Shown piece by piece: positions 54,057 through 63,073 of a stretch of 64,000 bases of DNA. The number at the start of each line of letters is the position of its first letter. Positions within the stretch are counted from its first letter, which is position 1. The notes under the pieces are model-generated. The model worked only from the letters and a program-made list of their open reading frames with translations, ran no database searches and was not told the origin of the DNA. Position numbers and translations under genes: made by a program. Source of the DNA: Sphaerotilus sulfidivorans. Lineage in GTDB: Bacteria; Pseudomonadota; Gammaproteobacteria; Burkholderiales; Burkholderiaceae_C. The stretch covers positions 1 through 64,000 of the forward strand of contig NZ_JACCPY010000013.1 of the NCBI RefSeq assembly GCF_013426975.1, read 5' to 3'.

Positions 54057-56315
54057 TCAGGGTGCGGGCAGCGCGGCCAGCGGCACCGGCGGCAGGCCGG
54101 CGTCGAGGCGGTCGACCATGCGGCGCACCAGCGCGGCGAAATCGCGCGCCAGTCCGGCGGGGTCATGCAGCGGATCGGCCTGCAGGCGCTGGTGCAGCTG
54201 CTCGCGCAGCGCCGCCCGCCGGGCGGCATCGCGGCCCAGGCGCACCGCCTCGATGTGCAGCCGCTCCGGCCCGTCGCAGACCAGCTCGGGCAGGCCGACC
54301 GCCTGCAGCAGCGCCCCCGCCCGGCGCGAGCCGGGGCTGCGTCCGCGCCGGCTCAGCACCGGCACGCCCTGCTGCAGGGCCTCGAGGCAGCGCCGTTCGC
54401 CGCTGTCGGGAAAGGTGTCGAGCACCAGATCGGCCAGCGGCAGCCGGGCCGCATGGCGGGCGGGCTCGAGTTCGGCGGCGAAGATCAGCCGGTGCGGGTC
54501 GATGCCCAGGCTGGCGGCGGCCTGCTGCAGCCGCGCACGCACCACCGGGGTGGCGCCGCGCAGCCACAGCACCGCGCCTGCGGTGTCGGCCAGGATGCGG
54601 CACCAGGCGGCGAACTGCTCGGGCAGGATCGCGCCGGGCCGGGCAAAGCAGGCGTAGACCATCGCCGTCCCGGGCAGGCCGCAGTCGGCGCGGCTGGGCC
54701 GCTCGCAGGGCTCGGGTACGGCGGCGGGCGGCTCGGACGGCCGATGGCGCGAGGGCATCTGGGCGATCGCCTCGACCGTGTCGGCGGCCAGCTCGATCGG
54801 CGTGCGCTCGCGGTCGCCGACCAGGTAGTCGATGAAGGGCGCGCCGGTGCTGCCGGCGCCGTCGGCCCAGGCGATCTGCAAGGCGGCAGGGTGATGCGCC
54901 AGCGTGGCCAGCCGTCGGGCGTCGGCCCGCGCGTCGAGCACGGCCAGCAGATCGAGTGCGTCGGCGCTGATCGTCAGCGCCAGGGTGTCCTCGTCGCTGT
55001 CGGCACAGTCGTGCCAGCGGCTGTTGCCGGTGCGCTCGCGCAGCTGCTGCAGTCGCGCATCGTTCCGGGCCGGCGACTCCTCGGGCAGGTCGGCATAGAC
55101 CGTCAGATCGAACTGCGCCGGGTCGAGCGCCATCAGCATCTCGACGATCGGCCAGGGCGAGGGCGCGCCGGCGGGCATCGTGCCCAGCAGCAGGCCCAGG
55201 CGCAGCCGGCTGCCGGGCGCCCGTGCGGCGCGGCGCCGTGCCGGGCTGCGCTCGACGCGCCGACCCAGGTGCGCCTGCACCGCCTGTTCGGCCGCCTGGC
55301 GCAGTCGTGCCGGATCGTCGGTGAAGGCGGCGAGCAGCGCCGGATCGGGGGCGGTCCGGATCTCCGGCCGCGTCGGGGCTGCAGCGGGTGCGGGTGCCGG
55401 TGCGGGCTGCAGCGTCTGCTCGAGCCGGCTCAGGTCCTGCGCCAGGGCTGGCCAGTCGGCCTCGGTGGCGGCGGCGCTGGCCGCCTGCAGCGCGGCGCCG
55501 CTGTCGCGGGGATGTTCGGCCAGCCGGGTGCGGTGGCACCAGGCGGCCTCGGCGGTATCGCCCTGCAGGGTCAGCGCCTGCCCGAGCTGCTGCAGCGCCG
55601 CATGGCGGGTCGGCGCGTCGACGCCGGTCCTGGCCAGCGCGGCCGAGGCTTCGCGTGCCGCTTCCTGGGGGCGCTGCAGCTGCTGCCAGGCCGCAGCCCG
55701 CGCCAGATGCCAGTGGGCGGTGCGGGGCTGAGGTGCCGGGTCGAGCTGATCGAGCAGGTCGAGCGCCTCGGCCGGACGGCCTGCTTCGATCAGCTGGCGT
55801 GCCCGGGTCAGGCCGGTGCCGGTGCCGGGGCCGGGGTTGGGGCTTGCCTCGCGTGTCTTCGACAGCAGCTCCGCGCGGGGTGTGCTGCGGGGCGTCTGCG
55901 CTGCCAGCTCGCCGAGCAGCTGCGGCAGGGGTTCATGCCGGTTGACCGCGATCTGCGTTGCCGGTGCTGTCCGGCCAGGAGTCGGTCGCTCGTAGATCAG
56001 GAGCGTCGGGTCCGGCCGGGTGCGCAGCAGCGCGGCGGCGCGGTCGAGCGGGGCGGGCGAAGGCGAGGGGGTCGGGACGGAGGCAGCCGGCGCGGCAGGG
56101 CGCTGCGGCGACTCCGCACGCCGGGCGGCCGGCTCGGCGGGCAGGCGCGAGGCCAGGGCGTCGAGCAGGGCCTGCTGCGGCAGGGTGCGGCGCGGCAGCG
56201 GTTCGAGCACGGATCCGGGCAGCGTGCCCGGCCGATGGCGTTCGTCCGGAGCGTGATCCGACGACGGGGTGCGCCGGACGGGCGGCAGCGCGGGCAGGGG
56301 ACCGAGAGCATCCAT
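54057..56315 (-). CDS. TPR and O-GlcNAc-transferase-like (GT41) protein
   Basis: The 752-residue protein has a Pro/Arg-rich disordered N terminus of about 160 residues and several TPR repeats (about 165-310; ARQLIEAGRPAEALDLLDQL, HAALQQLGQALTLQGDTAEA). A GT41-like catalytic part starts near 365: RLRLGLLLGTMPAGAPS, ALQIAWADGAGSTGAPFIDYLV and YACFARPGAILPEQFAAWCRIL. It continues with PLADLVLDTFPDSGERRCLEALQQGVPVLS, the UDP-sugar binding end. GT41 enzymes put single sugars on Ser/Thr or Asn of proteins. It is first in the cluster; the target protein is unknown. Confidence 0.85.
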   Translation of the reverse strand: MDALGPLPALPPVRRTPSSDHAPDERHRPGTLPGSVLEPLPRRTLPQQALLDALASRLPAEPAARRAESPQRPAAPAASVPTPSPSPAPLDRAAALLRTRPDPTLLIYERPTPGRTAPATQIAVNRHEPLPQLLGELAAQTPRSTPRAELLSKTREASPNPGPGTGTGLTRARQLIEAGRPAEALDLLDQLDPAPQPRTAHWHLARAAAWQQLQRPQEAAREASAALARTGVDAPTRHAALQQLGQALTLQGDTAEAAWCHRTRLAEHPRDSGAALQAASAAATEADWPALAQDLSRLEQTLQPAPAPAPAAAPTRPEIRTAPDPALLAAFTDDPARLRQAAEQAVQAHLGRRVERSPARRRAARAPGSRLRLGLLLGTMPAGAPSPWPIVEMLMALDPAQFDLTVYADLPEESPARNDARLQQLRERTGNSRWHDCADSDEDTLALTISADALDLLAVLDARADARRLATLAHHPAALQIAWADGAGSTGAPFIDYLVGDRERTPIELAADTVEAIAQMPSRHRPSEPPAAVPEPCERPSRADCGLPGTAMVYACFARPGAILPEQFAAWCRILADTAGAVLWLRGATPVVRARLQQAAASLGIDPHRLIFAAELEPARHAARLPLADLVLDTFPDSGERRCLEALQQGVPVLSRRGRSPGSRRAGALLQAVGLPELVCDGPERLHIEAVRLGRDAARRAALREQLHQRLQADPLHDPAGLARDFAALVRRMVDRLDAGLPPVPLAALPAP

Positions 56316-56360
56316 GGACCGGGCCGCGCGGGCGGCGCGGGATGGGGGATGCGCTCGAGT

Positions 56361-56726
56361 CTAGGGAGCCCGTCCGTGACGCATCACCGGATAAGGCCGG
56401 GCCCGGTCCGCCATCTTGCGCGCGCCGCGCGCCGCCTGCTCCAGCAGCAGCGCGAAGGTCTCGGCCAGCAGCGCCAGGGCCTGCAGCGGATCGAGCGGGC
56501 TTTCCGCGCGGCTGGCGACGAAGGTCAGGCGTGCTGCCTGGCCGGCCTGCCAGGGCTCGACCACCAGCCGGTCGCCTTCATGCAGCGGCAGCAGCTCGCC
56601 CGGCATCAGCACATGGTCGTGCGGGTCGCCGTCGCGGGTGATCCAGACCGGTGCATCGGCGGCGGCCAGCCAGCCGTCGCGGCTCACGCGGGCGCGGCAG
56701 GCGGTGGCGACATGCTCGATTTCCAT
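56361..56726 (-). CDS. DUF2917-family protein
   Basis: The 121-residue cytoplasmic protein has the DUF2917 core: RVSRDGWLAAADAPVWITRDGDPHDHVLMPGELLPLHEGDRLVVEPWQ. A helical tail of Ala/Leu (LQALALLAETFALLLEQAARG) follows. The ATG at 56726 is favoured by GGAGG 5 bases upstream; an earlier ATG at 56756 is in frame. It diverges from a LysR regulator gene across 122 bases, a common arrangement for this family in Burkholderiales. Function unknown. Confidence 0.85.
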   Translation of the reverse strand: MEIEHVATACRARVSRDGWLAAADAPVWITRDGDPHDHVLMPGELLPLHEGDRLVVEPWQAGQAARLTFVASRAESPLDPLQALALLAETFALLLEQAARGARKMADRARPYPVMRHGRAP

Positions 56727-56848
56727 TTCTTCCTCCCAGGTGGCCGGTCCCTGCATCAGGACCTTCTCGGGTTGACATTGACGACAGTGTCCTGCTTGCA
56801 CGGCCGGAGCTGGATGAAATCGGAGGCGTCGATTGATAACATGGCGTC

Positions 56849-57841
56849 ATGAATCGAATGCCTCGTCGCCCGCTGCCGCTCGACTGCCTGCGCACCTTCG
56901 AGGCGGTGGCGCGCCTGCTGAGCTTCAGCGCCGCGGCCGAGGAGCTCAACCTGACGCAGCCGGCGATCAGCCGTCAGATCAAGGGTCTGGAAGAGGAGCT
57001 GGGCGCGCCGCTGTTCACCCGCGCGACTCGCCGCGTCGAGCTGACCGGAGCCGGCCAGATGCTGCTGCGTGCGGTCGAGCCGGCGCTGGTGCGCATCGAT
57101 GCCAGCGTGCGCCAGATCCGGCTGAGCCGCAGCCGCGCGATGGTGAGCGTCACCACCTTTCCGTCCTTCGCCTCGCTGTGGCTGATGCCGCGGCTGCCCG
57201 ACTTCGAGCGCGATCATCCGCTGGCCGACATCCGCATCGCCGCGACCGACCGGATGATCGAGACGGATGACGCCGAACTCGATGTCGCGCTGCGTCACTG
57301 CGATGCCAGCAAGGCGCCCGACGGCGCGATCCGGCTGTTCGGCGAGCTGCTGACGCCGGTGATCGGCGCGCGCCTGGCCGACGCGATCGAGCGCGGCAGC
57401 GCGCCGCCGCTGCGCCGCCCCGCCGATCTGGTCGATCACACCCTGCTCGAGATGGATGACGGCCTGCCGGGCTCGCTGGCGACCTGCTGGCCGGTGTGGC
57501 TGTCCGCACAGGGCCTGGGGCAGCTGGCGCCGCGGCGCTGGATCAGCGTCAACTACACGCATCAGCAGGTGCAGGCGGCGCTGGCGGGCCAGGGCGTGGC
57601 GCTGGCGCGGCTGGCGATGGTGCATGACGTGGTCGAGCGGGGCGATCTGGTCGAGCCCTTCGGCCAGACCGGGCGGCTGTGGGCCTCGCCCGGCTACTGG
57701 CTGGTGCGGCTGGGCGGGCCCGATGCCCGCCAGCGACCCGAGGTGCAGTCCTTCAGCGACTGGGTGCTGGCACAGGCGGCGCTGACGCGCCAGGCCATCG
57801 GCGATGTGGCCGATCCCGAGGCGGAGACGCTGCCCGACTGA
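56849..57841 (+). CDS. LysR-family regulator (GcvA-like)
   Basis: The 330-residue regulator has the winged helix-turn-helix LDCLRTFEAVARLLSFSAAAEELNLTQPAISRQIKGLEEELG and the GcvA-type effector start VSVTTFPSFASLWLMPRL. It diverges from the DUF2917 gene and probably controls it. The intergenic stretch 56727-56848 includes TTGACA (56772-56777) and AT-rich bases near 56830. The effector is unknown. Confidence 0.92.
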   Translation: MNRMPRRPLPLDCLRTFEAVARLLSFSAAAEELNLTQPAISRQIKGLEEELGAPLFTRATRRVELTGAGQMLLRAVEPALVRIDASVRQIRLSRSRAMVSVTTFPSFASLWLMPRLPDFERDHPLADIRIAATDRMIETDDAELDVALRHCDASKAPDGAIRLFGELLTPVIGARLADAIERGSAPPLRRPADLVDHTLLEMDDGLPGSLATCWPVWLSAQGLGQLAPRRWISVNYTHQQVQAALAGQGVALARLAMVHDVVERGDLVEPFGQTGRLWASPGYWLVRLGGPDARQRPEVQSFSDWVLAQAALTRQAIGDVADPEAETLPD

Positions 57842-57951
57842 TGTCGGGCAGGCATCGCCTCGATGCGCCTTCCTCATGCCACGCCCGGCGCCGCGCCGCT
57901 AGCATGGGCGACCCGGGCGCCGCAGGGTGCGCTTCGGACCTGGAGATCAAC

Positions 57952-58638
57952 ATGAAGCTCTACATCGGCAACAAGAACTATTCGTCCTGGTCGATGCGCC
58001 CGTGGGTGCTGATGAAGCAGTGCGGCATCGACTTCGAGGAAGTGATGGTGCGCTTCGACAGCTTCGACGCCGGCTCGGCCTTCAAGACCGCGCTGCAGGG
58101 CGTCTCGCCCACCGGCAAGGTGCCGGTGCTGGTCGACGATGACGGCCTGGCGATCTGGGACACGCTGGCGATCGCCGAATTCCTGGCCGAGCGCCATCCG
58201 GAGAAGGCCCTGTGGCCGCGCAATGCCCGCCGGCGCGCGCTGGCCCGCTCGATGTGTGCCGAGATGCATTCGGGCTTCGGCGCGCTGCGTTCGCACTGTC
58301 CGCAGAACATCGAGGCGCATCTGCCGGAGGTCGGTGCGCGCCTGATGGCCGAGCGGGCGGATGTGTGCGCCGATCTGGCCCGTCTGATCGCGCTGTGGGA
58401 ACAGGCGCTGGAGCTGAGCGGCGGCCCCTTCCTGTTCGGCGCCTTCTCGATTCCGGATGCCTATTTCGCGCCGGTGGCGGGACGCATCCGCACCTATGGC
58501 CTGTCGGTCAGCGCGCCGGTGGCGGCCTGGATCGAGCGGCTGTGGGCCGCGCCCGGCGTGGCCGCCTGGGTGGCCGACGCGCTGGCCGAGCAGGACTTTC
58601 TCGACTTCGAGGAGCCCTACCGCAGCGGGCGCGGCTGA
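57952..58638 (+). CDS. Glutathione S-transferase family protein
   Basis: The 228-residue protein starts with a thioredoxin-like domain: MKLYIGNKNYSSWSMRPWVLM, GVSPTGKVPVLVDD and IWDTLAIAEFLAE. An all-helical domain follows. The SSWSMRPW segment holds the likely glutathione-activating Ser. The sequence is of the YfcF/zeta-like type. The ATG at 57952 is preceded by GGAG (TGGAGATCAAC). No operon partner; the chemoreceptor gene converges 9 bases downstream. Confidence 0.92.
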   Translation: MKLYIGNKNYSSWSMRPWVLMKQCGIDFEEVMVRFDSFDAGSAFKTALQGVSPTGKVPVLVDDDGLAIWDTLAIAEFLAERHPEKALWPRNARRRALARSMCAEMHSGFGALRSHCPQNIEAHLPEVGARLMAERADVCADLARLIALWEQALELSGGPFLFGAFSIPDAYFAPVAGRIRTYGLSVSAPVAAWIERLWAAPGVAAWVADALAEQDFLDFEEPYRSGRG

Positions 58639-58647
58639 GGTCGAAGG

Positions 58648-60075
58648 TCAGGCTGCCATCATCCGGCCGCCGCGCGCCTCGTCGCCGAGGCGGAAGACCT
58701 CGACCGCATCGAGCAGCTGGCGCGCCTCCTGGCTCAGGCTGGTGGCGGCCGCCGCGCTTTCCTCGACCAGCGCGGCGTTCTGCTGCGTCATGCTGTCGAG
58801 CTCGTGCACCGCGCCATGCATCATGCCGATGCCGCTGCTCTGCTCGTCGGATGCGGCGCTGATCTGCTCGATCATCTGGCTGACGCGCTGCACGCTGGCG
58901 ACGATCTCGTCCATCGTGCGGCCGGCCTGGCTGACCAGTCGGGTGCCGTCGCCGACCTTGTCGACGCTGCTGCCGATGAGCTGGCGGATCTCGGTGGCCG
59001 CGGTGGCGCTGCGCTGCGCCAGGCTGCGCACCTCGCCGGCGACCACCGCGAAGCCGCGGCCCTGCTCGCCGGCCCGCGCGGCCTCGACCGCCGCATTCAG
59101 CGCCAGGATGTTGGTTTGGAAGGCAATGCCGTTGATGACGCCGATGATGTCGGCGATCTTGCGCGAGCTGGCCTCGATCTCCTGCATCGTCGACACCACC
59201 TCGGTGACGACCTGGCCCCCGCGCGAGGCGACCTCGGCGGCGGAGCGCGCCAGCGTGCTGGCCTCGCGTGCGGCGGTTGCGGTGTGCTGCACCGTGCCGG
59301 TGAGCTGCTCCATGGAGCTGGCGGTGTTCTGCAGGTGGCTAGCGGTCTTCTCGGTGCGCATCGACAGGTCGGTGTTGCCGCTGGCGATCTCGCGCGAGGC
59401 CGAGTCGACCTGGACCGCGCTGCTGCGCACCTGGCGGATCGACTGCGCGATGCGCTGCAGGGCCTCGATCAGCCGGGCGGTCGTCGGGTCGCTGGCTGGG
59501 GCGCGATGGGCCACCGCCAGATCGATGTGGCCGCTCTGGTCGAGCAGCATCTCGGTGATCTCGACCAGACGCTCGGCGGTCCGGAAGTCGGCGCGTGCAC
59601 GCTGTGCCAGCAGGATCAGGATGCCGGTCTCGGCCACCACGAACAGCGCATGCTCGATCACCGTGCCCAGGCTGGGCTCGGTGAAGCACACCGGTCCCCA
59701 GCCCCACTGCTGCATGTAGTTGAAGCTCAGGTGATGCACCGCAATGGCGGCGGCGCCGACCACGATCGGCAGCCAGTGCCGGTAGACCATCGTGACGGCC
59801 AGGAAGGCAAAGACGGCGAAGTGCGCTTCGGTCTGCCCACGTGCCGCATGGATCAGCAGCGCGACCATCGCCATGCCCAGCGTCGGCAGCGCGACCCGGC
59901 TGCCCAGCCGGCCCTGCGAGGCCAGCGCTGTGCCGACGGCCAGCGCCATCAGCACGCCGCCGATGCCCAGCACCAGCAGCAGCGAGTCATGGATCGTGGC
60001 GTAGATCAGGGCTCCGGCCATCACGACGGCGGTCGCGATCAGCATCGGGCGGTCATTCGGGTGCAGCGTGGGCAT
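58648..60075 (-). CDS. Methyl-accepting chemotaxis protein with six-helix membrane sensor
   Basis: The 475-residue receptor has about six membrane helices in residues 10-160 ([68 protein letters not shown]). A HAMP-like linker follows, then the cytoplasmic signalling helices with the conserved tip [44 protein letters not shown], given here in part as a family mark. There is no large periplasmic sensor, so it may sense through its membrane part, as energy taxis receptors do. ATG at 60075 (MPTLHPND). No C-terminal pentapeptide for CheR is seen. Confidence 0.92.
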   Translation of the reverse strand: MPTLHPNDRPMLIATAVVMAGALIYATIHDSLLLVLGIGGVLMALAVGTALASQGRLGSRVALPTLGMAMVALLIHAARGQTEAHFAVFAFLAVTMVYRHWLPIVVGAAAIAVHHLSFNYMQQWGWGPVCFTEPSLGTVIEHALFVVAETGILILLAQRARADFRTAERLVEITEMLLDQSGHIDLAVAHRAPASDPTTARLIEALQRIAQSIRQVRSSAVQVDSASREIASGNTDLSMRTEKTASHLQNTASSMEQLTGTVQHTATAAREASTLARSAAEVASRGGQVVTEVVSTMQEIEASSRKIADIIGVINGIAFQTNILALNAAVEAARAGEQGRGFAVVAGEVRSLAQRSATAATEIRQLIGSSVDKVGDGTRLVSQAGRTMDEIVASVQRVSQMIEQISAASDEQSSGIGMMHGAVHELDSMTQQNAALVEESAAAATSLSQEARQLLDAVEVFRLGDEARGGRMMAA

Positions 60076-60177
60076 GGACGGACAGGGCAGGTGGGAGGAT
60101 GCTGCACTGTAGAAAAGACCGCACGCGGCCGATCCCGTCAACAGCAGCCTGCGCTCCGGTCTTCTGCGTCGACAATG

Positions 60178-60207
60178 AAAAAACCCCTGATGCACGGGCA
60201 TCAGGGG
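60178..60207 (-). terminator. Rho-independent terminator after tRNA-Met
   Basis: On the minus strand a perfect 10-bp stem (CCCCTGATGC against GCATCAGGGG) with a 4-base loop is followed by six T. It starts 9 bases after the CCA end of the tRNA and also insulates the chemoreceptor gene. Confidence 0.93.
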
Positions 60208-60216
60208 CTTCTTGTT

Positions 60217-60293
60217 TGGTGGCGCTTCACGGACTCGAACCGCGGACCTGTGGATTATGATTCCATCGCTCTAACCGACTGAGCTAAAGCGCC
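60217..60293 (-). tRNA. tRNA-Met (anticodon CAT)
   Basis: The 77-nt gene folds as a cloverleaf on the minus strand. The acceptor arm is GGCGCTT with AAGCGCC, the D-stem GCTC/GAGC, the T-loop GGTTCGAGTCC, discriminator A and an encoded CCA. The anticodon CAT is at 60257-60259 in loop ATCATAA. It has a standard 1-72 pair, so it is not the initiator. CAT could also be tRNA-Ile2 with a modified C, but the arms match betaproteobacterial elongator tRNA-Met better. Confidence 0.93.
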
Positions 60294-60470
60294 GACAGAC
60301 TTGAATTATGACGAGGACTTGCACGTCGCGCAAGTGTTTCGGGAGAATTTTTTTCATCAGGCAGCCCCGGCTGGCTGACAGGGCCCGTGTCTTGCATGAG
60401 GCTGCCCGTCCGGCGACAGCCGGATCGGCCTGATCCCAGACTTCCCAAGATCTTCATTGTCATCCCCACC

Positions 60471-61118
60471 ATGAGCAGTTCCCTCCATTCCATTCCCGGT
60501 CGCACCAAGAAGCTCCCGCCGCTGCGGGTCGGCGTCGGCGGGCCGGTCGGCTCCGGCAAGACCACGCTGGTCGAGATGCTGTGCAAGACGATGCGCGAGC
60601 GCTGGGACCTCGTCGTCGTCACCAACGACATCTACACCAAGGAAGACCAGCGCCTGCTGACGGTGGCGGGGGCGCTGGATCCGGAGCGCATCATGGGCGT
60701 CGAGACCGGGGGCTGTCCGCACACCGCGATCCGCGAGGACGCCTCGATCAACCTCGAGGCGGTGGACCGGATGCTGGAGAAGTTCCCGGATGCCGACATC
60801 GTCTTCATCGAGTCCGGTGGCGACAACCTGGCCGCGACCTTCAGCCCCGAACTGTCGGACCTGACGATCTATGTGATCGATGTGGCCGCAGGCGAGAAAA
60901 TTCCGCGCAAGGGCGGACCGGGCATCACCAAGAGCGATCTGTTCGTGATCAACAAGACCGATCTGGCGCCCCATGTTGGAGCGAATCTGGAGATCATGCG
61001 CACCGATACGGTGTGCATGCGGCCGACGAAGCCGTTTGTCATGACCAACCTCAAGACCCGAGAGGGTCTGGCGGAGGTCATCGGCTTCATCGAGCGGAAA
61101 GGCCTGCTGGCGCCATGA
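60471..61118 (+). CDS. ureG: Urease accessory GTPase UreG
   Basis: SIMIBI-class GTPase that drives nickel insertion into urease. The 215-residue product has P-loop [17 protein letters not shown], the nickel-binding Cys-Pro-His in [32 protein letters not shown] and the guanine motif VINKTDLAP. Other urease genes are absent: upstream lie 177 non-coding bases and a tRNA, downstream convergent bfd (overlap 32 bases). So ureG is isolated here, either split from the urease operon or part of a dispersed set. Confidence 0.95.
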   Translation: MSSSLHSIPGRTKKLPPLRVGVGGPVGSGKTTLVEMLCKTMRERWDLVVVTNDIYTKEDQRLLTVAGALDPERIMGVETGGCPHTAIREDASINLEAVDRMLEKFPDADIVFIESGGDNLAATFSPELSDLTIYVIDVAAGEKIPRKGGPGITKSDLFVINKTDLAPHVGANLEIMRTDTVCMRPTKPFVMTNLKTREGLAEVIGFIERKGLLAP

Positions 61119-61317
61119 GCGCCGTCAGCGCGGCGGTGGAGCAGCCGCCGCGCGCCGTCACGGCGCCGTCGAACACCTCGCGAGCGCAGTCGTGGCAGCG
61201 TCCGCACCCGGTCGAGACGCCGGTCTCGTCCTGCAGCAGATCGAAGCTGAGGGTTCCCGACTGGACCGCGGTGCGGATGTCGCGGTCGGACACACGGTGG
61301 CAGAGGCAGATGATCAT
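61087..61317 (-). CDS. bfd: Bacterioferritin-associated ferredoxin
   Basis: The 76-residue [2Fe-2S] protein reduces bacterioferritin to release iron. It has [18 protein letters not shown] with the CxC pair and [14 protein letters not shown] with the CxxC pair. The tail after position 55 is variable. A Fur-type palindrome lies 20 bases before its start, and bfr is the next gene upstream. Its 3' end overlaps ureG on the other strand. Confidence 0.93.
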   Translation of the reverse strand: MIICLCHRVSDRDIRTAVQSGTLSFDLLQDETGVSTGCGRCHDCAREVFDGAVTARGGCSTAALTALMAPAGLSAR

Positions 61318-61336
61318 GCCTCCATGCTACTGACAA

Positions 61337-61351
61337 TGAGAATGTTTCTCA
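61337..61351. promoter_or_regulatory. Fur-type palindrome before bfd
   Basis: TGAGAA-TGT-TTCTCA is a perfect dyad in an AT-rich patch (extended AATGAGAATGTTTCTCAATA), 20 bases upstream of the bfd ATG. It resembles Fur-binding hexamer arrays. Iron-starvation expression of bfd is well known, which fits. Confidence 0.65.
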
Positions 61352-61409
61352 ATATTTGTCGCGATACCCCCGCCAAGTCCGGGGGTGTCGGCGGCAATCC
61401 GTGATCGGA

Positions 61410-61892
61410 TCAGCTGCCGGATCCGGTGCCGGCCTGGGTCTGCAGCCAGTTCTGCTCGCCCATCTGCTGGATCAGGCCCTGTTCGGTCTCGATGTGGTCG
61501 ATGTGCTCTTCGGTGTCGTCGAGGATCTCGAGCAGCACGTCGCGCGACACATAGTCGCGCACGCTCTCGCAGTGGGCGATGGCTTCCTTCAGCAGCGGGT
61601 GCGAGCCCATCTCGATCTTCAGGTCGCACTCCAGCACCTCGGCGGCGGTCTCGCCGATGTAGAGCTTGCCCAGATCCTGCAGGTTCGGCAGGCCCTCGAG
61701 CATCAGGATGCGCTCGATCAGCTTGTCGGCGTGCTTCATCTCCTCGATCGACTCCTCGTACTCATGCTTGGCCATCCTGGCCAGGCCCCAGTTCTTCAGC
61801 ATGCGGGCATGCAGGAAGTACTGGTTGATCGCGGTCAGCTCGTTGCGCAGCTGGGCGTTGAGATACTCGATGACCTTGGCGTCGCCCTTCAT
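61410..61892 (-). CDS. bfr: Bacterioferritin
   Basis: Haem-containing iron-storage protein that forms a 24-mer. The 160-residue subunit has [21 protein letters not shown] with the ferroxidase Glu, [20 protein letters not shown] with the haem-ligand Met52 and metal-ligand Glu/His, and [16 protein letters not shown]. All ferroxidase ligands appear present. It lies upstream of bfd in the same direction, with the Fur-type site between them. Confidence 0.95.
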   Translation of the reverse strand: MKGDAKVIEYLNAQLRNELTAINQYFLHARMLKNWGLARMAKHEYEESIEEMKHADKLIERILMLEGLPNLQDLGKLYIGETAAEVLECDLKIEMGSHPLLKEAIAHCESVRDYVSRDVLLEILDDTEEHIDHIETEQGLIQQMGEQNWLQTQAGTGSGS

Positions 61893-61996
61893 GGCTCTCT
61901 CCTTGTTCCAAAGTCGGCGATTCTGGCGACATTCGCCGAGGCTGTCCCGCGTGAATGAGGGTAGCCCCGCCGGTCTGTTCTGACCGGAAATGAGGA

Positions 61997-62950
61997 TCAG
62001 TCCCGATCCTCCGTCTGATCCGCGGCCGGGTCGAGGCGACCGAGCAGCTCGCGGGCAGCCGTGTGCAGCGCCTGCCGGCAGTCCTCGAGCAGCGGATGCA
62101 GGCCGCGCAGCGCCGGCAGCACCAGACCGACATGGAAGGGCACCGACACGGTCAGTGCGCGCACATGCAGGTCCGGCCCGGCCCGGTCGAGTGCGCTCAA
62201 GGGATTGACGATCGCCACGCCCAGCCCCTGGCGCACCAGCGCGCAGACCGCCGCGGCGCTGCCGGTGTCGAGCGCCAGCAGCCGCTGCACGCCCTGCGCG
62301 GCGAACAGCGCATCGACCTGCTGCCGGTAGGGATCGGTCGGCGCGAAGCTGATGAAGGTCTCTCCGGCCAGATCGGCAGGCGCGATGCGCCGTCGCTCCA
62401 GCAGGCGGTGGCCGGCGGGCAGCACCACCACCTCGTCGGCGCTCAGCAGCGGTTCGAGCAGGGTCTGCGCCGGGGCATCGCGGCGCTCGACCAGCCCGAG
62501 GTCATGGCGCTGGTCCGACAGCGCCTGCTCGAGCTGCGGCGACTCCAGCGGCGTGACCGACAGCCCGGCCAGCGGCTGCCGGGCCAGGAAATGGCGGGTC
62601 GCCGCCGGCAGCAGTGCCTCGGCCAGCGCGGGCAGGCAGGCCAGCTCCAGCCGCCCCTCGGCGAAGTCGCGCAGCGACAGCGCACGGGCCTGGATGCGCT
62701 CCAGGCCGATGAAGGAGCGCGCCACCTCCTGCTGCAGCGCCAGCGCGCGCGGTGTCGGTCGCAGCCGCCCGCGCACCCGCTCGAACAGCACCATGCCCAG
62801 CACCTGCTCGAGCCGCGCGATGTCGCGGCTGACGGTGGGCTGCGAGGTGTGCAGGCGCTCGGCCGCGCGGGTCAGATGGCCGGTGCGCATCACGGCGTCG
62901 AAGACTTCGATCAGGCGGTGGCTGAGCGGTGCAGGCATGTCGTCCAGCAT
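61997..62950 (-). CDS. lysR: LysR-family regulator, divergent from lysA
   Basis: The 317-residue regulator has the helix-turn-helix [40 protein letters not shown] and an effector domain. The position divergent from diaminopimelate decarboxylase is that of LysR of E. coli, the activator of lysA in response to diaminopimelate and lysine. ATG at 62950 or 62938. The 123-base region between holds a LysR-type dyad. Confidence 0.88.
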   Translation of the reverse strand: MLDDMPAPLSHRLIEVFDAVMRTGHLTRAAERLHTSQPTVSRDIARLEQVLGMVLFERVRGRLRPTPRALALQQEVARSFIGLERIQARALSLRDFAEGRLELACLPALAEALLPAATRHFLARQPLAGLSVTPLESPQLEQALSDQRHDLGLVERRDAPAQTLLEPLLSADEVVVLPAGHRLLERRRIAPADLAGETFISFAPTDPYRQQVDALFAAQGVQRLLALDTGSAAAVCALVRQGLGVAIVNPLSALDRAGPDLHVRALTVSVPFHVGLVLPALRGLHPLLEDCRQALHTAARELLGRLDPAADQTEDRD

Positions 62951-62964
62951 AGCGTCGTGGCCGC

Positions 62965-62981
62965 TTCATATCCGAAGTGAA
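62965..62981. promoter_or_regulatory. LysR-type dyad between lysR and lysA
   Basis: TTCA-N9-TGAA (TTCATATCCGAAGTGAA) is the only clear dyad in the intergenic region. It lies 15 bases before the lysR start and 93 bases before lysA, the usual placing for an autoregulatory and activating LysR site. Confidence 0.45.
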
Positions 62982-63073
62982 TGGCCAACCGACAAGAAAG
63001 CACTGGATTGAATCGGTCGGCCGCCTCAGCATCGCGCGTTCCGATGCCTTTGTGCGCCTGGCGCCTGATTCCG

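Noticed and set aside
53010-56852. 1280-codon ORF on the plus strand
   Set aside because: Shadow of the glycosyltransferase genes; low-complexity Arg/Gly/Gln/Ala text, while the minus-strand frames have clear domains.
60217-60293. tRNA-Ile2 (modified CAT anticodon)
   Set aside because: Arms and loops fit betaproteobacterial elongator tRNA-Met better; not fully excluded without a covariance search.
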